Origin: Bdellovibrionales bacterium
Lineage (GTDB): Bacteria; Bdellovibrionota; Bdellovibrionia; Bdellovibrionales; UBA1609
Assembly (NCBI GenBank): GCA_026648125.1
Contig: JAPKGD010000020.1
Location: 1-11,720, forward strand
DNA length: 11,720 bases
Direction: 5' to 3'
Below are positions 1-5,879 of the stretch, in pieces (within the stretch, counting starts at the first letter, position 1; the number at the start of each line of letters is the position of its first letter). The notes beneath the pieces are model-generated. The model saw only the letters and a list, made by a program, of their open reading frames with translations, had not been told where the DNA came from and ran no database searches. A program made the translations under genes and the position numbers.

Positions 1-194
1 CCCAAGAGCTCTTGCACTTTGAGGCGAGGCGCCAAACGCACATCGCCGTAGGCCCAAAATAGTCCGATGATGCCAAGCGACACACTCACTGAAAGGATCA
101 GTCCGTCGCGGTGCCCCAAATTCTGGCCCAAAACCATGATCACCAAAACAAGCAAAAGCACGAGTAGAACTGGGCGCCAAAGATATCGCTTCAT
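1..194 (-). CDS. N-terminal fragment of a two-helix membrane protein, possibly HtpX-like M48 metalloprotease
   Basis: An open frame starts at an ATG read leftward from position 194 and leaves the window after 64 codons without a stop. It encodes a basic MKRYLWR start, a very hydrophobic helix (about residues 8-24), a short polar turn (GQNLGHRDG), a second hydrophobic helix (about 29-48) and then a basic cytoplasmic-looking stretch (YGDVRLAPRLKVQELLG). Two close N-terminal helices joined by a G-x-x-x-G-type turn, followed by a residue pattern like this, are typical of HtpX-like M48 membrane proteases, in which an HEXXH zinc site follows later. That site lies outside the window, so the family call rests on pattern resemblance only. 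No strong Shine-Dalgarno is visible upstream. The gene is divergent from the Bat operon. Any other small membrane protein with two N-terminal helices remains possible. Confidence 0.5.
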   Translation of the reverse strand, partial: MKRYLWRPVLLVLLLVLVIMVLGQNLGHRDGLILSVSVSLGIIGLFWAYGDVRLAPRLKVQELL

Positions 195-309
195 GAAGAC
201 ACTGTAGCGAGGCTTTAAGTCTTCTGACAAGAGACTTTGGCTCTAGCGTGCGGAGGCGAGACGAGTCATAATATCGAGGAATTATTCACGAACTATGAGG
301 AGCAGCGGC
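195..309. promoter_or_regulatory. Divergent intergenic region upstream of moxR and the leftward membrane-protein gene
   Basis: This is the only place where transcription of the Bat operon can plausibly begin, because every later junction up to the end of slt abuts or overlaps. A CATAAT hexamer at 267-272 could be a -10 element for the rightward operon, but no convincing -35 hexamer lies about 17 bases before it, so a sigma-70 promoter is only a guess. AAGTCT (217-222) and AGACTT (232-237) form a short imperfect dyad that could be an operator or a 5' leader hairpin of the leftward gene. No terminator is seen. Confidence 0.35.
298..302 (+). promoter_or_regulatory. Shine-Dalgarno AGGAG that sets the moxR start at GTG 310
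   Basis: AGGAG lies 7 bases before GTG 310, which is ideal spacing. It sits inside the reading frame that would be opened by the upstream ATG at 295. That ATG has only a GAGGA about 14 bases away (276-280). The GTG is therefore the better start, and the ATG is probably part of the leader. Confidence 0.7.
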
Positions 310-1299
310 GTGCAGGTTGATATTTTGGCATTAAATGAAGCCATCAAGAAAGAAAGTCAGTTTGTCGAAAAAGCCCTTACCGAGATTAGTAAGGTCGTCG
401 TTGGCCAACGAGAAATGTGCGAAGGGATTCTCATGGGTTTGCTCACAGGGGGACATGTTCTTCTTGAGGGCGTTCCCGGACTGGCAAAAACGCTGACCAT
501 TAGCACGGTCGCCAAAGTCATATCTTTAAATTTTCAGCGCATTCAGTTTACGCCCGATTTGCTTCCGACCGACCTCATTGGAACAATGATTTTCAATCCA
601 AAATCGGGAGAGTTCGCTCCTAAAAAGGGCCCGATTTTTACCAATATTGTACTCGCCGACGAAATCAATCGGGCTCCAGCCAAAGTGCAGAGCGCCTTGC
701 TTGAAGCCATGGCCGAAAAGCAAGTGACCATTGGCGACACAACATACGCTCTAGAAAAGCCTTTTTTGGTTCTCGCCACGCAAAACCCCTTAGAGCAAGA
801 GGGGACCTATCCTCTTCCTGAAGCGCAAATGGATCGCTTTATGTTTAAGATCGTGGTCACTTATCCTCGAAAAGAAGAAGAGCTTTCGATTTTGAACAAG
901 ATGTCTACCGACAACGCTCCGCAAGTTGAGACCATTATTTCTCGTGAGGATTTGATGCGCGCTAAAGAGCGTGCCGACATGATATATGTGGATGACAAGG
1001 TAAAGGATTATATTGTTGAAATTGTCCTCACCACTCGCCAGCCAGAGAGTTACGGTCTGGGGAACTTGCAAAACTTGATTAAAGTGGGCGGTTCACCACG
1101 GGCGACAATTTCTCTCACCCGTGCAGCAAAAGCTCATGCTTTTGTGCGCAGTCGGGGTTATGTCACGGCCGAAGACGTGAAGGCTGTCGCATATAACGTG
1201 CTTCGCCACCGCATACTCTTAACCTATGAGGCGGAAGCCGAGAATATTTCAACGGAAGAGGTCATCAAGGAGATTTTGAATCATATCGAGGTGCCTTAA
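310..1299 (+). CDS. moxR: MoxR-family AAA+ ATPase
   Basis: This is a cytoplasmic AAA+ ATPase of the MoxR type, 329 residues from GTG 310 (334 if ATG 295 were used; numbering here follows the longer form). Visible motifs are Walker A GVPGLAKT (59-66), Walker B with LADE (120-123), sensor 1 in ATQNP (161-165), an arginine finger in the QMDRF motif (R181) and sensor 2 in GGSPRA (R269), followed by the helical lid. All catalytic positions look intact and the length is normal for the family. MoxR proteins are chaperone-like ATPases that act with DUF58 and vWA-domain proteins encoded beside them, which is the arrangement here. It is the first gene of the operon, and its TAA stop touches the GTG of the DUF58 gene. 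The family call is secure; the substrate is unknown. Confidence 0.96.
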   Translation: MQVDILALNEAIKKESQFVEKALTEISKVVVGQREMCEGILMGLLTGGHVLLEGVPGLAKTLTISTVAKVISLNFQRIQFTPDLLPTDLIGTMIFNPKSGEFAPKKGPIFTNIVLADEINRAPAKVQSALLEAMAEKQVTIGDTTYALEKPFLVLATQNPLEQEGTYPLPEAQMDRFMFKIVVTYPRKEEELSILNKMSTDNAPQVETIISREDLMRAKERADMIYVDDKVKDYIVEIVLTTRQPESYGLGNLQNLIKVGGSPRATISLTRAAKAHAFVRSRGYVTAEDVKAVAYNVLRHRILLTYEAEAENISTEEVIKEILNHIEVP

Positions 1300-2175
1300 G
1301 TGTCACTGCCTCCGGAAATTCTCAAATCTGTAAAGCTGCTCGAGATCAGCACGCGAAGATTGGTTAACAATCTATTTGCGGGCGAGTATCACTCGGCCTT
1401 TAAAGGGCAGGGGATGACCTTTTCTGAATTTAGAGAATATGTTCCGGGGGACGATGTGCGTGCGATTGCATGGTCCCTCACGGCGAGAACCGGCAAACCG
1501 TATATTAAAAAATATGATGAAGAACGTGAGATGACTCTGATGCTGGCGGTTGACGTCAGTGGCTCTGAAGACTTTGGAAGCAAAGAGTATTTTAAGGGCC
1601 AAATCATGACCCATCTCGCTGCCCTCCTCAGCTTTTCAGCGGCAAAAAACAAGGACCCGGTGGGACTCCTGCTGTTTTCGGATCAGGTGGAGCACTATGT
1701 TCCTCCGCGAAAAGGACGGGGCCAAGTGCATCGCATCTTGCGAGACCTTTTTTATTTTAAGCCCAAATCCAAGCGCACCAAGATTGAAGTGGGGCTCGAG
1801 TACTTGCAAGGTGTCCTTAAGAAGCGAGCAAACTTATTTATCTTTAGCGACTTTATGGATCAGGGATTTGATCAAGCGCTGCGCATGATCGGCAAAAAAC
1901 ATGAAACCGCCGCCGTGGTTGTGGCCGATCCTGCGGAGTTGAAGTTTCCGGACATGGGGCTCATTGACCTTGAAGACCCAGAGACGGGTGAAACCGTCAC
2001 TATTGACAGCTCTTCGCCTCTCGTGCGTCGAGAGTACGAGCGCTTGGTGGCGGAGCAAAAGCAGCTTCGTGATCAAGAATTAAAGAGAGCGCAAGTGGAG
2101 CGCATTGATGTGGTTACGGATCAAGATATCGTGCAGCCGCTCGTGCGCTTTTTTCAGCGGAGACATCGCAGATGA
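1300..2175 (+). CDS. DUF58-domain protein (vWA-like MoxR partner)
   Basis: This is a 291-residue soluble protein of the short DUF58 type that lacks N-terminal membrane helices. The family signature is clear: GMTFSEFREYVPGDDVRAI (38-56) and AWSLTARTGKPYIKKYDEE (57-75) precede a vWA-like core. The metal-site motif is D85-V-S87-G-S89, a later Asp lies in FSDF (182-185), and T160 is a possible third MIDAS ligand. The C-terminal part is charged and probably helical (about 243-291). The start is GTG, adjoining the moxR stop, with GAGG at 1288-1291 spaced 8 bases away, which implies translational coupling. DUF58 proteins accompany MoxR in most genomes and probably bind it as the cytoplasmic adaptor. 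The biochemical role is not established. Confidence 0.93.
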   Translation: MSLPPEILKSVKLLEISTRRLVNNLFAGEYHSAFKGQGMTFSEFREYVPGDDVRAIAWSLTARTGKPYIKKYDEEREMTLMLAVDVSGSEDFGSKEYFKGQIMTHLAALLSFSAAKNKDPVGLLLFSDQVEHYVPPRKGRGQVHRILRDLFYFKPKSKRTKIEVGLEYLQGVLKKRANLFIFSDFMDQGFDQALRMIGKKHETAAVVVADPAELKFPDMGLIDLEDPETGETVTIDSSSPLVRREYERLVAEQKQLRDQELKRAQVERIDVVTDQDIVQPLVRFFQRRHRR

Positions 2176-3113
2176 GTGCGGGATCTTCGCCCTCGCAAGT
2201 GGATCCAACCACGGCTCCTGCGGAGATTCTTTGGCAATGCTCATTTGCTAAAGATGGGGAGGGCCCAGAGCTCAACTCACTCAGTGTGGGCGCAAAATTT
2301 TGGCTTAAGTGCTCAGGGCCTAGCATTCAAGGGTGGGCAGAAATACCTAAGTTGCAGTTTGCTAAACCAGAAGACGAGTTCTCGTTGGTGCTCCTTGAAA
2401 TGCCACGAGCGACAAATAACGAAGCCAACTTTGTCGTAACTGGATACAAGCCTGGGGCGCACAGTCCTGAATTTGTATATCTGGATGAGGGAGCAAATCG
2501 AGTTCGAGTGGAAGGTCTTCAGTGGAATATCCCTAGCGTCGTCAAAAGTGAAAGTGGGGCACCACCGAAGCCGTATCCACCCTACGGTCCAATCATGCTC
2601 TCCTGGCCATGGTGGCTATGGGGTGGGATTGCCGCAGTTTTATTGTTGATCATACTTGCCGTGGTTTGGCGAACTCAGCGACATCTCGCCCGCAAGCGTC
2701 TCGTTGAACGTCTCCAGGCCAAGGGTTCAGCGCTCTCACCTTATGCACAATTTCACAAGGATTTGCGGCAACTTTTGCGCCTCTATCAAGGTCGAACAAC
2801 CGCCGATGACCAGCATAAGCCGGAAGATTATTTGGACCAGCTCGATCGAGGATTTAGAACCTATTTGTCTCGTGCTCTTTTGGTGCCTGCAGAGGAGTGG
2901 GGCGATGGGGCCATTTTGCGTGACGTGAAAAAGCGGCATAAGCGAGCTTTTGAGGCGGCAGGAACACAGCTTGCGGACTTGTTGCATGAGTTGGGTCGGG
3001 CTCGTCAGGCCAAAAAACTGAGCTTTCGCGATTGTGAGCAGCTGCATGAGATGAGTCGCCGAGTGGCGGATCTCGTAGAACGGCAGCAGACGGGAAGAGG
3101 TGGTCGCGCATGA
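2172..3113 (+). CDS. Single-pass membrane protein of the Bat operon, DUF4381/BatD-like
   Basis: This is a 313-residue protein with three parts. Residues 1-135 look like a beta-rich, Ig-like domain (alternating hydrophobics, a GYKPGAHSPEFVYL segment, then NIPSVV and a Pro-rich stretch PPKPYPPYGP). A single hydrophobic helix with an aromatic entry (SWPWWLWGG) spans about 143-166. A basic, mostly helical tail (167-313) begins RTQRHLARKRL. The position between DUF58 and batA, and the proline-then-tryptophan entry to one helix followed by a basic helical tail, match the DUF4381 or BatD-like partners usual in these operons. The positive-inside rule puts the tail in the cytoplasm and so the N-terminal domain outside, yet there is no cleavable signal peptide and no upstream in-frame start. 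ATG overlaps the DUF58 stop as ATGA, with GGAG at 2159-2162. The family call is moderate and the function unknown. Confidence 0.75.
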   Translation: MSAGSSPSQVDPTTAPAEILWQCSFAKDGEGPELNSLSVGAKFWLKCSGPSIQGWAEIPKLQFAKPEDEFSLVLLEMPRATNNEANFVVTGYKPGAHSPEFVYLDEGANRVRVEGLQWNIPSVVKSESGAPPKPYPPYGPIMLSWPWWLWGGIAAVLLLIILAVVWRTQRHLARKRLVERLQAKGSALSPYAQFHKDLRQLLRLYQGRTTADDQHKPEDYLDQLDRGFRTYLSRALLVPAEEWGDGAILRDVKKRHKRAFEAAGTQLADLLHELGRARQAKKLSFRDCEQLHEMSRRVADLVERQQTGRGGRA

Positions 3114-4114
3114 CAACCTGGGCTTCAGCGTGGGCATTCATTCTTTTGCTCCCCTTGGTTGGTGCCCTTCTTTGGCGTTGGTGGCGAAAGAAAAATCACG
3201 CCACTCTCCAGTTTAGTAGCCTTCAGTTGCTGCTCAAGGCGAGTCGTGGTGTTCGGGCCCGAGTCGTCGAGCTGCCTTCGATATTAAAGTTTGTCGCGTT
3301 GGTTTTAGCAGTGGTCGCGCTTGCTCGCCCTCAACGGGCCGACACCAAGATTAAGCGCAACGTCGAGGGCATTGATATCATGATTGCATTGGATATTTCA
3401 GACTCCATGCTGATTGAAGATATGCAGCCCGAAAATCGAATGGAGTCCTGTAAGCTGATTATTAAACAGTTTATTGAAAAGCGGGTGAGTGATCGAATTG
3501 GCTTGGTTGTGTTCAGTGGTGAATCGTACACGCGCGTGCCTCTGACCTTGGACTATCCGCTCTTGCAAAAGAGTTTGGCAGCCGTAGAAACAGCCCGATA
3601 CATCAAGATGGGAACTGCAATCGGTGTGGCTCTCGCCAATTCGGTTGCACGTTTGAGGGAGTCGACGGCAAAGAGTCGAGTGGTTATTTTACTTACTGAT
3701 GGGGAAAATAACAGCGGCACGATTGATCCACAGACTGCTTTAGACATCGCAAAAGGTTACGGAATTCGCGTTTATACTATTGGTGCCGGTCAAGATGGTG
3801 ACGCTCAATTGCCGATCTACATGGAAACTCCCACGGGAGAAAAAATTAAGCGATATCGGCCCATTCACTCCAATGTGAACGATGAGTTATTAGGTCGGAT
3901 CGCCTCGGAGACCGGTGGCAAGTATTACCGAGCGACCACCACCGATGCTTTAAAGCGAGTTTTTGAGGATATCGATAGCCTCGAGAAAACTAAAATTGAA
4001 GTAAATCAGTACACGCGATACGCGGAACTTTTTCCGCCTTATCTTCAGTGGGCCGTGTGGCTTTGGCTTGCTGCGCTCTTGCTCGGTCAATTTATCTTGA
4101 GGAGGGGGCCATGA
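3110..4114 (+). CDS. batA: BatA-like membrane-anchored von Willebrand A protein
   Basis: This is a 334-residue vWA protein with typical Bat topology. Hydrophobic helices lie at about 7-23 and 57-72, the vWA domain spans about 87-290, and a C-terminal helix covers 311-330. The RPQRAD motif after helix 2 and the GIDIMIALDISDSM segment are characteristic of BatA/BatB. The MIDAS is complete: D95-x-S97-x-S99, T169 in KMGTAIG, and D197 in LLTDGEN. The motif VVFSGESYTRVPLTLDY (133-149) is also typical. Its vWA domain should bind a divalent metal and a protein partner; by current models MoxR or other Bat proteins are candidates. The start overlaps the previous stop as ATGA, with AGAGG at 3096-3100. 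BatA rather than BatB is chosen from order and length. Confidence 0.93.
   Translation: MTTWASAWAFILLLPLVGALLWRWWRKKNHATLQFSSLQLLLKASRGVRARVVELPSILKFVALVLAVVALARPQRADTKIKRNVEGIDIMIALDISDSMLIEDMQPENRMESCKLIIKQFIEKRVSDRIGLVVFSGESYTRVPLTLDYPLLQKSLAAVETARYIKMGTAIGVALANSVARLRESTAKSRVVILLTDGENNSGTIDPQTALDIAKGYGIRVYTIGAGQDGDAQLPIYMETPTGEKIKRYRPIHSNVNDELLGRIASETGGKYYRATTTDALKRVFEDIDSLEKTKIEVNQYTRYAELFPPYLQWAVWLWLAALLLGQFILRRGP
4100..4105 (+). promoter_or_regulatory. Shine-Dalgarno AGGAGG for batB
   Basis: A perfect AGGAGG lies 5 bases before ATG 4111, inside the last codons of batA. It shows that batB starts at 4111, not at the in-frame ATG at 4048, which lies 21 codons upstream over conserved batA sequence and has no such site. 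Confidence 0.85.
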
Positions 4115-5181
4115 TCGCAGATCGCTTTGAAAATCCAGCGGCTCTCCAGCTCCTCTGGCTTTTACCCATTATTGTTATAGCGGCCACATGGGTGGGACGC
4201 AGGCACGCTCGCCGCATATCCAACGCAATTCAAAGTAAATTATTGCCGCTCCTCACGGCGTCGGTTTCAACACGCAAGCGCCGATGGAAACTGGCGCTTG
4301 AAATTCTTGTCTTAGGACTATTCATCATTGCACTGGCCCGCCCTCAATCCGGTCAATCCAAGCAGAAGGTAAAATCCGAAGGTGTTGAAATCATGTTGTT
4401 GGTGGATGTTTCCAACTCCATGTTGTCTGAGGACGTGCGTCCGAATCGACTCGAGCTCGCCAAGAAGGAACTTTCGAGATTTATCGATTTATCGGGGGGC
4501 GACAAAGTGGGCCTCGTGGCTTTTGCCGGTTCGGCAGTGACGCTTTCGCCCTTAACCGCAGACAAGCCAGCTTTAAAAATGTTTTTGGATTCCCTTTCGC
4601 CCATCGCCGTAACTACGCAAGGTACAGATTTTCGTCGTGCTCTTGCTGAAGCGAAGTCCGCCTTTGAGCGGGGCGGCGTTGACCCAGGAGATGAAGGTTC
4701 AGTCACTCGGTTGGTGCTTGTCGCCTCGGATGGGGAAGACAACGAACCGGGGGCGATGGAGCTGGCCCGAGAGATGGCCGGCAAAGGTGTGCGGATTTTT
4801 TCGCTCGCCTTTGGAACCGAACGTGGGGGTAATATTCCCGTTCGAGATGATCGAGGAAATTTAGTCGGAACATTGCGAAGTAAGGATGGCAAAGAAGTGA
4901 TCTCCACGGTTCGCGATGAGTCCTTAAGGCAGCTTGCAGAAGAGGGCCGAGGATCATTTTATCATGTTGCCTTTGGCGGTGATGCCATTCGCTCTCTCAT
5001 TCAGGATTTGGGGCGTCTGCAAAAATCTCAGTTCGACGATGCGGAGATCACTAACTACAACGAAGATTTTCAGCCCTATTTGGTCTTGGCTCTTATACTC
5101 GCCTTGATTGAACTCCTGCTTTCCGACAGAAAGGGAGTGGGACGAATTTGGCGAGGACGCTTTGAGGTGGCCAAGTCATGA
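4111..5181 (+). CDS. batB: BatB-like membrane-anchored von Willebrand A protein
   Basis: This is a 356-residue paralogue of the preceding vWA protein. Helices lie at about 10-27 and 60-76, the vWA domain spans about 91-300, and a C-terminal helix runs about 322-338, followed by a basic tail (DRKGVGRIWRGR). The MIDAS is complete: D99-x-S101-x-S103 in LLVDVSNSM, T172 in TQGTDF, and D207 in VASDGED. The second helix ends in ALARPQSG, the same boundary motif as BatA. The tail DAEITNYNEDFQPYL (310-324), which precedes the last helix, is typical of BatB. The start at 4111 overlaps the batA stop as ATGA and has the strongest ribosome-binding site of the operon. It probably forms a complex with BatA in the inner membrane, with the vWA face in the cytoplasm or periplasm depending on the insertion of the first two helices. 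Confidence 0.93.
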   Translation: MIADRFENPAALQLLWLLPIIVIAATWVGRRHARRISNAIQSKLLPLLTASVSTRKRRWKLALEILVLGLFIIALARPQSGQSKQKVKSEGVEIMLLVDVSNSMLSEDVRPNRLELAKKELSRFIDLSGGDKVGLVAFAGSAVTLSPLTADKPALKMFLDSLSPIAVTTQGTDFRRALAEAKSAFERGGVDPGDEGSVTRLVLVASDGEDNEPGAMELAREMAGKGVRIFSLAFGTERGGNIPVRDDRGNLVGTLRSKDGKEVISTVRDESLRQLAEEGRGSFYHVAFGGDAIRSLIQDLGRLQKSQFDDAEITNYNEDFQPYLVLALILALIELLLSDRKGVGRIWRGRFEVAKS

Positions 5182-5879
5182 TCGTGCTGATTTTGTTTTC
5201 TTTTTTGGTTTCTTCTGCCGAGGCGGCTGAATTTGGGGCCATCGTGCCCAACAATGAAGGAGTTCTTTCTCTCGTTAAAGAAAATCCCTATCAAGCCTAT
5301 ATGAAATTTGTAGAGGCTCTGGCTGAGGATCCCTTTGATCCAACCATTCGTCTAAATTTAGGCGTGGCCTTTGGCGCCAATAAAGAAAACGAAAAGGCAC
5401 TCGCTGAATTTAAACAAGCCGAGGAATATGCCGGAGACAATCTTGAAATCAAATTTATGGCGAGATTCAATCAGGGCGTCATGCTCTCGGCCATGGGGGA
5501 TGTGCCAGGGGCGCTCAAGGCCTATCAAGCGGCTTTAGATATTAATCCAACTTCTGTGGAAGTAAAGACGAACATTGAACTCCTTTGGCAAAACCAGGGA
5601 GGCAAAGGCGGAGGCGGAAAGAGCGATAAAAAGAATCAGGACAAGAATGACCAGGGCGAAGGCGGTGAGAATGAAGACCAAAAGGATAAGGAGCCCAAAG
5701 ACGATCAAGGGCAAGAAAAGGAAAACCAGCAGAAGCAGCCTAAGCCTTTTGATAGTAAGGATTTAACGCCAGATACGGTAAAGAAGATTCTCGAGGAATT
5801 GAAAGCCCAGGAACAAAGAGTTCGTGCCGAGCATTATGGAAAGGGCGCGAAGGAGAGACCACGTGATAAAAATTGGTAA
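5178..5879 (+). CDS. batC: BatC-like periplasmic TPR protein
   Basis: This is a 233-residue exported protein. The signal peptide MIVLILFSFLVSSAEA is likely cleaved after residue 16 (AEA|AE). About three TPR units follow: a partial one near 37-50, then about 55-85 and 93-127, the last with the canonical GALKAYQAALDINPTSVEV pattern. Residues 138-190 are a low-complexity Gly/Lys/Asp/Gln/Glu linker. The end is a short helix (KKILEELKAQEQRVRAE, 202-218) closing with ERPRDKNW. BatC proteins usually have this order: TPRs, a charged repetitive linker, a short helix and a terminal aromatic after an acidic or basic residue. The protein probably scaffolds Bat partners in the periplasm. The start overlaps batB as ATGA with GAGG at 5164-5167. 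No lipobox is present, so it is soluble or held by partners. Confidence 0.88.
   Translation: MIVLILFSFLVSSAEAAEFGAIVPNNEGVLSLVKENPYQAYMKFVEALAEDPFDPTIRLNLGVAFGANKENEKALAEFKQAEEYAGDNLEIKFMARFNQGVMLSAMGDVPGALKAYQAALDINPTSVEVKTNIELLWQNQGGKGGGGKSDKKNQDKNDQGEGGENEDQKDKEPKDDQGQEKENQQKQPKPFDSKDLTPDTVKKILEELKAQEQRVRAEHYGKGAKERPRDKNW
5851..5855 (+). promoter_or_regulatory. Shine-Dalgarno AGGAG that sets the batD start at GTG 5863
   Basis: AGGAG sits 7 bases before GTG 5863. Starting there gives a clean signal peptide. The in-frame ATGs at 5824 and 5836 would add a charged MERARRRDH-type extension and lack a comparable site. Confidence 0.8.

Noticed and set aside
2736..3141. Two minus-strand open frames of 95-133 codons opposite the third operon gene and the start of batA
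   Set aside because: No ribosome-binding site or recognisable domain is seen, and the + strand genes here are tightly coupled and coding throughout.
4048..4110. Upstream in-frame ATG giving batB 21 extra residues
   Set aside because: The extension overlaps conserved batA coding sequence, while AGGAGG with 5-base spacing and an ATGA overlap mark ATG 4111 as the start.
4353..4907. Minus-strand 184-codon open frame opposite batB
   Set aside because: It lies wholly antisense to the conserved vWA domain of batB. Its translation is Ser/Arg/Pro-rich with no family motif, so it is a shadow of batB codon use.
5575..5766. Lys/Arg-rich open frame in another phase within batC
   Set aside because: It is produced by the repetitive AAG/GAA-rich linker codons of batC and has no support as a gene.
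5824..5862. Upstream ATGs (5824, 5836) for batD
   Set aside because: They would place an Arg-rich extension before the signal peptide. GTG 5863 has an AGGAG 7 bases upstream and gives a normal signal peptide.
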